Notes under the pieces: generated by a model
The model's database searches: none
What the model was told of the DNA's origin: nothing
The model's input: only the letters and a program-made list of their open reading frames with translations
DNA from: Adenanthera pavonina
Taxonomy: Eukaryota; Streptophyta; Magnoliopsida; Fabales; Fabaceae
Reading direction: 5' to 3'
NCBI GenBank assembly: GCA_026686845.1
Contig: JAIVEN010000022.1
Span: 26,200,001 to 26,264,000, forward strand
Length of the DNA stretch: 64,000 bases
Part shown: positions 49,041 through 61,300 of the stretch, one piece after another
Layout of the letters: each line of letters begins with the position of its first letter
Position numbering within the stretch: the first letter of the stretch is position 1
Translations under genes and position numbers: made by a program

Positions 49041-52000
49041 ACTATATTTGATTAAAATGTCTTTAAGTAAAATTTTTAATTATCCTCTACATATTCTCTC
49101 TCCTCATAAAATATGTGTTGACAAAATATGAAATTATAAAAAAATATAATTAATACTTTATCAAAATACTATAGTATTTTTAAATAAAAATAATCTTTAG
49201 GCAAAAATCAGTTTTGGAACATGAGATTAATCCACTGACCCCTTATCTTGTTTTAATTAATAGTATAATTAGCGAAGTAAAGCAATCTCTAAATATACAA
49301 CCATATAAAAAAATTAAAAATGAAAATGTAAAAAAATGAGAAAATACATAAATTCAAGATACGTTGAATTGTACTAAATTTAAAAGTTTGCTATATCATT
49401 CCAGGAACAAAAAATTTGTTATATCATAATATTCATATCTTATCAATTTTTTTTGGATTGATATATATTATTATTTGTGGTTTCATGACTTAGTGATATT
49501 AATCATCATATAAAAAATATAGGAAGTTGTGAATAGTGTAACTTCTCTGTCCAAATGCACAAGAGCCGCTTTAAACAATCCATAACAAATTATATGATTT
49601 ACAAATAGTAAATAATATAATTCATTTCTCATGTTTTATACAATGTATTGGAGCTTCTGATATAATAAACAAGTTGTCAACATTATCAGGTGGCCTTATT
49701 AATTAGTTGTACTCCCATAAACGGGTAGGCAAGAGACAGACACACAAAGACATGTTTGTGCTTACCACACCAATTCTCTATGGATCTTTAGTGGAAATAA
49801 AGTCAAAAACTTTGGTTGACTTTTTGATTTTGTTGGGAAGCTTTTGCACTAAGATGCATTATTATTAGCTTTTCCTCATCTAAACGTGCGGTTAATTATG
49901 ACACACCAAAAGGGCATTCCTTGACCTAACTCTTGAAAATGCCACATTCATCCAAACATGCTTTGTGGATAAGGGTTAGAAGTGCTAGCTCCATTCATTT
50001 GAGCTTTATTAATTCTAGAAATCATCCCCCCAAACTATATTTCACTTTCTAACAATTCAGGCATCTTACTCGAATTTCTGAATAGAAATGCTGGTAAAGA
50101 AAATATTATATATTAAGTATCTATAGCTAATACAAATGTAAAATACAAGCCCATTAGGTACGTTGTCTTTCTCAGTCTGGGCATAAAAAATGATGAAAGT
50201 GAACATATTTCGTATCCCTATGGGCCGAGTCGGGTTCTAGGCCCAATTAAGTCAATTTCCATATTTCGATATAATAACAAGAAACCAAACCCAATATTTA
50301 AATTCTTAGTGTCTGGTAGGCCCGTTTCTATTTCCGTTTTTCATTTGGGCTCTGTTACAAATAATAATTACTTTTATGTGAATATTCCTAGGTTTACATT
50401 TAGCCCAATTTTCCGATTTATTTGATCAGAAAATTAGCCGCAAGCAAAGCAACAGACAAACCTGTCGTCATCCATCTCTTTTGTAATCGACAAATAACTA
50501 AGACACTTTTTCGTATTTGTACAGAATTTAGTAAATGAAGCATATTCTTCCCCACTTATTAAAAGGTTAAAGTGTAACTGTTTATAAATTTTATACGATA
50601 TTTTTATATGCACGAGAACTTAAATGTCTTTTTATATACATTCAAATTGAAATGCATTTAAATGCCTTATTATGTATTGCAACTTTAGAAATAACGTGGA
50701 ATAGGTATAGCTTTTGTTGTACTAGAAAAAAAAGAAAAATAAAAAAAAAATCATGACTATTAATTAATTGAAATTCCTATTCTGTAATTCCTTTATTTCC
50801 TTTTTCTAAGTTAAAACTTAAAAGGTCTCATAACTTCACTATTAATTAATTGAAACCGATGATCAATCACGTTATTATGTTAAGTTAATCAAACATAACT
50901 AAGATACTTTACCTGCTGTTTTCTGTCACTCTCATACACACAAACGCCGGAATTCAGCTGCATTTCTTAATCTTCTGTGTTCTTTAACATCCCATTAAAT
51001 GAAAAAGTCTAATTAAGAATAAGTTGGGCTGGAGCAAACTACATATATATATGACATTCAGTTTTTCCCCCAATTTTGAAGGTTATCTGATCTATATAAT
51101 TATTTACTTATGAAACTATTCAAAGTTCAATCTAGGCATTTTGAAAAGCTTAGCAACTATACATGCATTCCAAGCGATTTAAGTTTGAAATTTACCGTTC
51201 GGTGAAATTAGTTATAGGTTCTTTTTTTTTTTAGGTAACATAGATGTTTTTGTTTATTATTACTCTAGCTGGGATTATCGTCAAATTTTGTCTCACGTCT
51301 TTCTTTTTCAAGCAATTTTTTTGAGACACTAATAGATTTCCAAAGGTCATATTGAGCCCAACCAATTTGAATTGGGTCAAATCAGAACCCATGAAAACTC
51401 TTATGGAATAAACAGATTAATCTTAAGCAATTCCAAAAATGTATTGTTTGACATTTACGGGTAATAGTTCAAAACTTTAAACGTTATTTAGTCGCAAAAA
51501 CATTAATTAATTAGTGGATAATGCCATGGACAGCTTGACCTTCTCTAATAATTTGGATCCTTCATTAATATTTATGTGAAATTATTTTTATTTTGCGCAT
51601 AAAATTCTCCAAGTAAAATGCTAATAAAATGACTTAATTTGAGTCAAGGTATAAAATTCATTGTCATATAGAGTCTTGTATTGTAGCCTTCGGGAGAACT
51701 GTATGGCACACTGGCTAGCAACTAACCAGTAGCCCATATTCTTTTTTTCATCTTTTTATGAATGACCCTTCTGATTTGTCAGGATGTAGAATCAATCAAG
51801 GATATTACTATATCACAAATCTCATCACACATAAAACAAGCGCGAGAAAGGGTATCTATTTATGGCGCCACTAGTAAAAAAGAATATACCTATGGGAATG
51901 ATAATATTAAGTTTTAACCATCTGGTAATGTCATTATATATCAAACCTCGTTACTCACCAGACTTGAAGATAATGTAAAAAAAAAAAAATATTTGGAGCA

Positions 52001-52811
52001 AGTAGGATATACAATTATAGTTATTTTATTTAATTGGATGCAGAGTGAAGTGTTAATTAATTATTCGCAAGTGCTACGATGTCGGGGTGCTTGGAAGCAT
52101 GAAACCGAAGGACGACATGAACAATGGTACGAGAATGTAACAAGAATAGGCTTTTTCTTGGTTCGTTCGTAGGCGAAGAAAGCTATGTCGACTTTCTGGA
52201 CATTGTTTCTTCATTAGTCAGATATGTATATCGAAGTCATACAATGAATGGTCAAAAGGGGTTCTGATATATATTAATATATATTACTTGGGTCTTCCTT
52301 AAAGGCGCAGATATAATATATTACATGTTTTGCCTTAGAGTGAAGGACCTTGACAAGAAGAAGCTTACAAAAGAGAGCATTAATTAAATTAAAGGGGTAG
52401 CATTGTGATCATAAATGTTCAAATGTTTATTGGTAAGAGTATATATATAAATGAAAGAAGCTGTGGAGTGCACTTAAATTTGTTACCTGTCAAAGGACAT
52501 AGAGGTCAACAATGGGATCACTCCCATCATCACTGTATTTTAATTTTGGTACTGCCCATTTATGGTGAAACGGAAACAACAAATAAATACTATATGTTGC
52601 CTGGTTTGTTAATTAAATAAACGGGGCAAATAGCATTATCGGAATATTATGATAGAAAGCGACAGTGTGACAGACAAAAGATATTCAAGTTGATTTGCTT
52701 AATTTAATTCTCCATGGGGGTATAGGCGTACAAGGCCCTATGACCCCTAGCTGTGCAACCAAAATTGCTTTAAGCTATATAGAGGGTTGGACTCCATCGT
52801 CACATTAATTT
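49041..52811. other. Intergenic, no gene seen
   Basis: AT-rich with scattered mixed blocks (50160-50470, 51640-51890, 52030-52220). Frames are below 72 codons and lack motifs. No organellar sequence was recognised. Confidence 0.5.
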
Positions 52812-53013
52812 GAGTAAAACAAGGCAATTCACAGGAAAAGATTATGACCGAGCAGTGTGTTAGTTTATCTAATTAGTACTATTTGATTATATATATTGAT
52901 GAGCCATCATATATATTGAGCAAAACAAGGCCAACATAAAAAAAGATTACGACTGAGCAGTGGGATTTACTCTAATTAGTATTTGATTATATATATTGAT
53001 TCATGAACCATCA
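52812..53013. repeat. Diverged tandem duplication of about 100 bp
   Basis: Copy 1 (52812-52917) and copy 2 (52918-53013) share the ordered strings GAG(T/C)AAAACAAGG, GA(C)CGAGCAGTG versus GACTGAGCAGTG, CTAATTAGTA, and TTTGATTATATATATTGAT, ending in CCATCA. They lie about 700 bp upstream of the zinc-finger gene. Confidence 0.8.
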
Positions 53014-53531
53014 GAATATGCACCCCTCACAAACTAATCATTCTACAGTTAGTGACAGCTTATCACTACTAGTTCCCCTTTATGTAAAAGATCATTTTGC
53101 TCTTAGAAGCTGGCTATATGTTATCTTTAGACCGTTTATGTATAACAGGGTCTCACATACATCACACCTATTACAGATACACATTCTTAGCATCTGTATC
53201 ATCGGTTGGTCAAAATAATCTCAAAATCCTTCTTTGTCATGAGAGGCACAATTGGAGGTTCATTCGCTCTCCTTGCTTTCCTTTCAAGTCTTGACATCTT
53301 GATCCACTATTCAGCCTATAATGATATATCATTATTGCTGACCCTTTTCCCTGGTCAACTCTAAAGTGCTTTAAGTCGCTAATTATGTCAATCGTGATAT
53401 GTAGAATGCCATTTGCGAGTAAAGAAATAATTGGCAACCAATGGGAAAAATACTATACGAACATTGGAGTTCCTAAGGCGGTGAAGCCAAAGAAAGAAGC
53501 TGTTCATGAGATGGGCTAGGTTATTATAATG

Positions 53532-53539
53532 TATAAAGA
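53532..53539 (+). promoter_or_regulatory. TATA-box candidate of the zinc-finger gene
   Basis: TATAAAGA at 53532-53539, about 315 bp upstream of the main ATG and about 180 bp upstream of a short upstream ORF. It is the best TATA match in the proximal region, but the start of transcription is not known. Confidence 0.4.
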
Positions 53540-53716
53540 TTTGGAATGATCCAAAGCTAGCTTCAAAGCTGGGTGATACACTCGGTGTTAGGGCTTGAAT
53601 TTGTTTTGACCTACCTCTTTAGCCCATCCCTATTTAATCAAATATTTTCTCCAAATTTGCTTCCACATCGACTCCTCCATTACCACCCATCTATCTTAAA
53701 TGTCAGTAACAGTACC

Positions 53717-53776
53717 ATGGGTGCAGAGATTGGCCTTCTCTCCATGACCCAGATCCAAAAATTGTCACAATCCTAA
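53717..53776 (+). other. Upstream ORF, in frame with the zinc-finger CDS
   Basis: The ATG at 53717 has a strong context (ACCATGGG) and opens a 19-codon frame (MGAEIGLLSMTQIQKLSQS) closed by TAA at 53774-53776. The same frame then stays open, Ser/Pro/His-rich, into the zinc-finger start at 53852. It is either a regulatory uORF or the remains of a longer N-terminus cut by a stop. Confidence 0.5.
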
Positions 53777-53851
53777 TCCCAACACCACCATCCCAATCAG
53801 CTTTTTCTACCTCATCCATCCCCTAACCCTAGCTCTTCCTCCTCCTTGTTC

Positions 53852-54460
53852 ATGTGGAACCCTAGGGATCCCCAAGAAGAGGATGACTCCTGGGAGGTCA
53901 GAGCTTTTGCACAGGACACCACTAGCATCATGGGCACCACTTGGCCTCCCAGGTCCTACACCTGCACCTTCTGTCGAAGGGAGTTCCGTTCAGCCCAAGC
54001 ACTTGGCGGCCACATGAATGTTCACCGCCGCGACCGCGCTCGTCTCCACCACCAGCCACCGCCTGTGGCTACAGTTCACAACAACCTAATCTCACCTCAT
54101 CATCAAGAGCTTGTTGCAAACAACGGCAGATTCTTTCTCTACCATATGCGAAGCCCTGATGAGATTGGAAACTTCTCTGGAACCAGTACTGCTTCCAGTA
54201 CTCTTGCTTCTTTGAATGCATGTGGAGAATCAGTATCACCCGCCACTCTTCTCTCCATTATGCCCTACCCACCAAGCAACCTGGTGTCAACTAGATCCCC
54301 CTCCTATGATTTTCAAGTGGAGCAGCCAACATTCATCAATTCTTCTCTCTGTGATTCTGGCAAATTGGAAGAACCCACCAGCTCCTCCTACGCCGGTAAC
54401 GGGCACGAGGAGCTTGATCTAGAGCTCCGACTGGGGCACAGACCGACGGCACCCACCTGA
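53852..54460 (+). CDS. SUPERMAN-like single C2H2 (QALGGH) zinc-finger repressor, 202 aa
   Basis: One zinc finger, 'SYTCTFCRREFRSAQALGGH' followed by MNVHRRDRAR (residues 35-64; C38, C41, H54, H58), has the plant-specific QALGGH helix and the 'WPPRSYTC' lead-in typical of the SUPERMAN/RABBIT EARS/ZFP10-11 group. The C-terminus holds an EAR motif, LDLELRLG (188-195), which in this family recruits TOPLESS-type co-repressors. The middle is Ser/Asn/Pro-rich. Family members are nuclear repressors that shape floral and organ development. The frame upstream (from 53777) is open but has no ATG before 53852, so this ATG was chosen. The gene is single-exon in its coding part, as usual for the group, and stands alone in a 30-kb gene-poor stretch. 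Which ortholog it is cannot be decided here, as similarity outside the finger and EAR is low. Confidence 0.92.
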   Translation: MWNPRDPQEEDDSWEVRAFAQDTTSIMGTTWPPRSYTCTFCRREFRSAQALGGHMNVHRRDRARLHHQPPPVATVHNNLISPHHQELVANNGRFFLYHMRSPDEIGNFSGTSTASSTLASLNACGESVSPATLLSIMPYPPSNLVSTRSPSYDFQVEQPTFINSSLCDSGKLEEPTSSSYAGNGHEELDLELRLGHRPTAPT

Positions 54461-54470
54461 AATCAATCAC

Positions 54471-54546
54471 GGTGTGTCTGAGAAAGGAGAAATAATATTA
54501 GTTTACTAATTAATTAATTAATTAATTAATGTTGCTGTGTTTTGCA
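54471..54546 (+). other. Possible 3' UTR intron of the zinc-finger gene
   Basis: A GT start (GTGTGTCTGAG) shortly after the stop codon and a T-rich TTTTGCAG end enclose 76 bp that contain a (TTAA)n-like repeat. It satisfies GT-AG but rests on splice consensus only. Confidence 0.25.
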
Positions 54547-57150
54547 GCTGTGTGGAGAAGAGAGAGTGATTGTTGATGGAGGATGTGTAAGCTGTGATAA
54601 ACCTGTGTGGGTAATCTTTGGTGCAATTTCTCTCTTCTTTGGTTGATTGGATTTTACTTGGCGTCGCTGATTATTGATTGTGAGTTGTTGTGAGCAAAGG
54701 CGCACAGGGAAAAGAGATTTGGGGAACAGGGAAACAACGCCATGTAAATTTTGAAACAAAGGTATTATGATTATGATTTTATTAAAAGAAGATTAATAAT
54801 GAAAGGAGGTTAGGTTTTTTTTTTGTTTCCTTTCTGAGTTAGAGGCTGATGATAAGGGTTGCAGTGGAGTGTCATTTTCCGTTTCAGATGTCTGAGTGCG
54901 CATAAACATGTCTGTCTGGTCATACATTTCCGTGGGGATTATTTTCTAGCTGCCTAGCTATCACACGTAACTAAATAAAATAAATGTGTCCACCCCTTCA
55001 CACTATAAACTACAATTATGCCATTCTCACCTCGTTTTTAATTAATTAGTTTGCTTTCTCAATTTTATTATACATGGCAGAATAAAGAGAAGGGAAGCTT
55101 CGTATTTATTAATCAATTAATTAGCTTTTTATATCATACGCCGAGGACGAATGAGAGAGATTAGTGAAAAGTGTATTCATGATCATTAAGAGGAAATTGT
55201 ATGTGTATTCCATGGCCCTCCTCATGTGCGGAGATGGCTCCGTTACATCCCAATTATGCTTAGGATTTCTGTTATATATAACCAAAATTATTATTCGCTA
55301 ATAGATATATATTCCTAAAAATCATATTTTCTATTGCAACTCTCTTTAATGTAATAAGTTGCATGATCGTTAATCTATACTCCGTCAGCGTTCCCAACCT
55401 GAGCTATTTTCATATGGCTAATTAGTTGGCCTTCTCTCTTTTTTGAATTCTTTTTTTTCTTTGCTGCCCCATAACTTTGTAATAATATATATATTCAAGT
55501 GACTGCCTAATACTGCCTTTTGGTTTTAAACTGATTCTGCAATATTGTTTTGCTTTCAGAATAGAAGATTAATCTACTCTTTAGCTGCGTAGTTATTACT
55601 TCTGAGCTTAAATCCGTTAAAAGTGTTTCAATATAACAAAAAACCAAGAACGCAGATGATATATATATATATAAACACATATACCTTCTTCATATGTGTA
55701 TAGCTTCTAATATTTCTTAATTGCAATCAATTTATAATGTTAATATAAGTCATTTCTTCTTTATCTTGTTATTATTTTTTATTTATTGATTTTAATTATC
55801 TGAGTCCTGTCTGTTTTCCTTTTGCTTTATTAGTAATGACCAATAATCCGTTGCCCTGCACGTCCTAAGAAAATTAATTAAATAGTACGTATAACAGAGA
55901 ACCTTGTTTTCAAGATTTTAAAGTGAGCTTTATATATATATATATATATATATATTACAACTCGTATTAAATAATTTTAATCTTTAGCTTTTGGTCTAAG
56001 TAACATGATATCTACAATTTGTATGGCAAGAATGTGTGCGTGTAATATAGCTTGGATCTTTCGAATTTTCTTTTTCTAAATATTTTGTAATTTTTACAAA
56101 AGGGAGATAAAAGAAAGCAAATAAAAAGAAAATAGAGAACGAATCTTATACATATTTCAATGAGTACCAAGGAATCAAACCTAAAACAGTATATTTAAGG
56201 GACCCAATCATCTATTAATTGTGTAGAACCTTATTTGTAACCACATACATATTTTACTCTTTTGTATTATTTTCTTTGGATCCAAATTAAATTTACTGAA
56301 ACTTATGAAAATCCTTTTAGAAATTTATACTTTTGGTGATTAATTAATCAAGTTTATGTGTCCATTCATTAGAATATAATTTACAAAAAGTATGCTTCGG
56401 TAAAGTTTCTCGGGTGACAATTAATTGTTTTGATAAATTTTTTTTCACACAAGGTGTCAAGAAATATTCTTTTTAGCCAAAGGTATATACGAACTACAGT
56501 ATAATATGAATTGGTCATTAAACAATGCACTATATATGTTCGAAGTTTTATTTTTCAGTAAATATACTTTCTTCAATATTGCACATAAATTAGCTCAATT
56601 TCTCATTCAGATCAATTCCACTTTTGAATCTTTTCTAGTTTGACAATATCCTAATCTCTATTTCTACGAAGATATGCCTTTAGTTTACTCCACACACACA
56701 TATATATGCACCTTGAAAAAAAAAACATGTAAATTTCTGCGGCTATTTTGTTATGCATGATAATGGCAGCAACGTATAAAAGTGCATTATAAAATAAAAT
56801 TTAAAGGGAAAAAGTGCAAACAAACAGTAACCAAATTAAAGATATATCGAAAGGCTCTTGAATGAAAATAAAGTATCCAATTAGATGAGCAAAATTAAGT
56901 ATTTAATCAAATGTGTGCTTGTGTGTTTTGAGGACAGTCAAATAAGATCGATCTGGATCACGTGCATGTGTTATATACTTATATGGTTAATTAGCAGTGA
57001 AAGAGATATAATAAATGTGGTAATAACGTGATCAAATTATAGGTAAAAGAGCAGCAAAGTAGAGGTTTTACCTTTCTACTGAAGACTGAAAACTTCTTGT
57101 GTTTCCTTTTTCTTTTCTGAGAAATTTGCTTTGGTACGCACTGTGTTTAT
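54547..57150. other. 3' flank of the zinc-finger gene, then intergenic
   Basis: The first 250 bp are probably 3' UTR. The rest is AT-rich with an (AT)n run at 55931-55955 and a CA-rich spot near 56690. No gene seen. Confidence 0.5.
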
Positions 57151-57950
57151 GCATTTCACTCAATGGCCTCTTCATCTGTCAATTTATTCACACACACACA
57201 CATATATAGGCGATACTCGCCCCATAACAGGACTTGCCCAGTTAAAATCAGTTACTTAATTACTTTCATTGTAACACACACACAGAAAGAGCAATTATTA
57301 GTCTTTTGCCGCTGAGTGGCGTTTTCCCTTTCCCTTTTCTTTCAATATCTTGTGCAGAAGGATTACTGAGGGAGCCTGGGGGACTGATAGAGGTTATATT
57401 ACTTTTCATATGTGTAACTTTTCATTTCATTTTTGTAGGATAAGATATTCTTTGACGAGTTCACGCATCAGTGGAAATTTAGTATCATTTTGGATTCCAA
57501 TCATTTGGATCTGCTGAACTTAAAATATCCCTGCAGAGAAGTGAAGTGAAAAAGAGATACGGTGTCTAGTTTTTTTTTTTTTTCCCACTCAATTTTTTCC
57601 TTCAATCTCTCTATTACTTTTGATCACTTCACTTCATAAGCATCTCTAACTTTGAAGGATCCAAATTCATGGACAACGAATGAAAGATACAACGAACACC
57701 ATAAGCAAGGCAAAGAACTGCCTACATGGTTTGGTTGTTCCAAAACGATCTAAACCTTTGGACTGGAGGAATAATCGACAGCTCTGTCAATGAAGATACT
57801 AGGAATGTCTTTGTTTTTTCTTTGGTTTGGGAATGAGAACTGCGTATTCCACCCTATAGGCGTCATGTTGGAGTGAAGCGATCTCCCTCAGAAGAGAGTC
57901 CTATCTTGCTATTTTATTTTTGATTGCTACCAAAATTCAACCACAAATCC
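57151..57950. other. Mixed-composition island without a gene call
   Basis: Less AT-rich than its surroundings, with CA repeats (57191, 57276, 57956). A perfect 12-bp inverted repeat GAAGTGAAGTGA (57538-57549 and 57624-57635) encloses a 74-base loop. No frame over 60 codons and no conserved miRNA match by eye. Confidence 0.35.
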
Positions 57951-60900
57951 CAAATCACACACACACACACACACACGCACACTCTTGACGGTCAAAACTT
58001 GATCACATGAATGGATATATAATTATATAGGTATTATAGGGAGATATACAGCATGGCCTCTATAAGGCTATAGCCAAGAGATGTGAACCGAAAACTAGTA
58101 TGGTTCTTTTCATACATGATAAAGAAACATTTTACGCTTGCTTAATGGAAAGCTTTTGAAATCGAGATACGTGCTGTGTGCTGTTTATAATTTAAAATAT
58201 ATTATTGTAAGAATAAAGAGCCAGTCCCAAACTATCTTTGGTTTCACTTTGTGAAGTCATGAGTTCGAATCGGCTTCTTTGAATCAGAGAGAACCATTCT
58301 CAATGGCCAATACAGAAGTTAAAGTTGTTGGGATCTGGGATATTTTCCCACGTCATACACCAAAAGAAAATGTGTCCGCAGAAAGTTTTAAACTAGAATT
58401 TGATTTTTTTAGATGCTTTGGATAAGTAGATTTGTTCAAATAATATTAAGTCCTACACGGATTAAATAAATAAACTCTTCGGACATTGGTTTTTACTATT
58501 CAACTAATAAATCATTCATTAGATTATTAATTCCAAAACAATATTCCCGATATTGGATTGTTGTAATCAAATAGGTTTGGTGTCCAACCAGTTCAATCAC
58601 AGAATTACCACAAGGCTATAATTGGGACATTAATTTGGTAGCCCTGATTAAGTGGTTTGAACGTCAAAACCGAACATAGTATACATTTGAACGCCATTGA
58701 AGTATTCTTTGGTAGCTATAATTTTAAAAGTCGTGAGACTTTTGTAGTTTTTTGGTTCAAAAAGAACAGATTTGTAATTGGGGATGCCAATTTAGAACTG
58801 ATTGGTAGATACCCGACTTGTCCCGCCTTACTCGGGTCAAGTAGGCCAAACATTTTGACTGGAATTTGAAATGGATTTGAAAAACTCAAATCTTTTTTTT
58901 TTTCTGTAGGCCACAAGTTGGGACAAGATTTTGCTAATTTGTGCCCTCCCCCTCAAGTTGTCACTTGCACAATGTATATATATATATGAAGTTAGTATTG
59001 AAAACATTCTAATATAATGTTAAATAGATTTGTTTTCGAACCGAGTTATATGTAAATTTTTTTATTTGAACATTTATCATATATGTAAACAAATAAATTA
59101 AATTGAAAGAGATTTTATTAAAAAAAATATATTTTTTTGTGTTTCATAGCAAAGTAAAGCTAGTTTGGGCCTAAGACAGAAAAAAATTTGCAAGAATATA
59201 GATCACATTTGGGACAAAATAAGAAACAAAATGGGTGGGAACAGGTACTGTCCCACCCTATTGTCAGCCTTATTCACCATTTTTTTCATTAAGAAATGGT
59301 AAAAGTTATAAACATGTGTGAAGTGATAGTAAAAACAGGTATACTTGAAGGGGATTTAATAAGGTTAAATTTATACGTTTCTTTTTTTTTAAACATTATT
59401 ATGAGATTTTTTTTAAGACTTTTATACTATATACTTTTGCTGTTAAAGTCTCAACAAAACAAAACCGGGTCAAGAGCGACTAATTAATTAAATCTTGTCA
59501 ATTTTGGTCAAAGAAAAAGGCAGGATCAGCATTTGGTCAAAAAAGAAATAATGTTATTAATTAAGCTATTGGGCTTTTCTTTATTGGAGATATATGTTTA
59601 AAAGGGATCGATGGAAGTGTGTGTCTACATACATACATACATACATATATATATATATATATGTTAAAGGCGTATCTCCCGTACTGCTGTATGTTGATCG
59701 ATCAGTGAGTAGGAATGGTAAGAATTGAGAGATTAATCAGAGAATGCGTAAAGAAAGAAAGAAAGATTTGGTTTTTCAATTTGTGAGTACAACAAAACTG
59801 TAGACTTAGTCGGCTAATGAGGGTGTTCCCTTTTGTTGCACTACTACTACTAGTAGCTAGCTAGGCCTGCCTTCTTCCTTTCTTCATTGCTTCCTCAAAA
59901 AGCTGCTCCAAATAAATTTAACTTTCCTAAAACTTATCACAACATTCCCTACAAGTAACCTAAATATTAAATCCATCAACTTCTTGTGTCCTTTTCCCGC
60001 TGTTTTCGATGTATATTAGACTTGGTTCATCTAAAAAATTGATGAATCAACCTCATAGTTCATGTTCGATTCAAAAGAATCTATGGTGATTGAGAGAACC
60101 AAAGTTGGTAAAAATTTGAAATCAACTAATTAATTAGTTATTTGTTTTGCATATAAATCGTCATTTGTCTTTTTGTATTTCTGAACAAATCTACAAATAT
60201 GTAAGAGATAATGGTGTGAAAATTAATACTGGCAACCGTGTCTACATATGCAACACTTGTAATATCTGAGATATGTCTTCGATCGATAATTTAAAAACCT
60301 GTTTCCTCTTACTTTCCTTTTTTGCACGTGAACAAACTGAACAGTTCTGAAGAGAAGGAAAAATATCATGGTTGGATATTCTTTCTTCCTTCACTGTCCA
60401 TTTTCAATTCAAATATATATATATATACTCACAAACCTTTTTGACTGAATGACTCTAGAATGATAGCTTTATTATACACATAACAGATATAATCAGGAAG
60501 TTTAATTTGTCAATCCACTCTTTTAACAAAGAACATGCAAATTGAAGTTCATTGTACAACCCCTAAACCTTAAAACAATTCAAGATAATATTACGTTGGT
60601 TTATTCCTTGACACACACACACACACACACACAAACACAAACACCTTGTTTGATCACCCTGGTTTCAGGTACTTATTTGCATTGTTCTCACTTGAAATTA
60701 AAAGGGGGGGGGGGGGGGGAAGGTTTGAATACCATGATCTAGACTTCCTGACATATATGTTTTGCACTGCAGCTAGCTATTTATATATCTGTCATCTGTC
60801 ATCGATAGAATGAGAGGATGTTGATCTATATGTTACCGTCAAGTTTCTGAACGAATAAACAAGTGCTTCGTGCTTCGTTTGGTCAATGCAAGCAAACGAA

Positions 60901-61300
60901 TCGACTTGGTCTTCCAAATATAACTCTACTCTACACTATTAATCCAGTGCACTAATAAGGAGACCGAGGCTGCACTCCAAGGTAGGGGCCTGCAGAGAAA
61001 ATAACCTTTTATCGTTAGAGAGTACTTTTTAAAGCACCAGAAACACTGTATATTAGTGCCTGTGTGTGTCTATAAAAGTATGATAAACAAAGATTTTTTG
61101 CACCTCAACATTGTATGATTGGATTTTTTTTTTCTTTAAAAAAAATGAAGTTGCATGAGAAATAAGAAAATTTTAAATCATAAATAAATAGTTGAAATTA
61201 ATCCAAAAAGCATTTAAAACAAAAATAAAAATGGAATGCTGTTGTTTTGCATTTATAATGATTTCTTATAATTATAATATCAATGATGAATTTTTAGCAT
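57951..61300. other. Intergenic with microsatellites, no gene seen
   Basis: Contains (AC)n at 57956-57976 and 60611-60633, a (CATA)n(TA)n tract at 59626-59661, and a 16-base G run at 60704-60719. The paired frames at 58657-58916 on opposite strands have no recognisable motif. Confidence 0.5.

Noticed and set aside
58240..58290. GTTCGAATC string resembling a tRNA B-box
   Set aside because: No A-box at the right distance and no cloverleaf can be drawn; at most a tRNA-derived SINE trace. Similar weak strings near 23385 and 35286 were rejected for the same reason.
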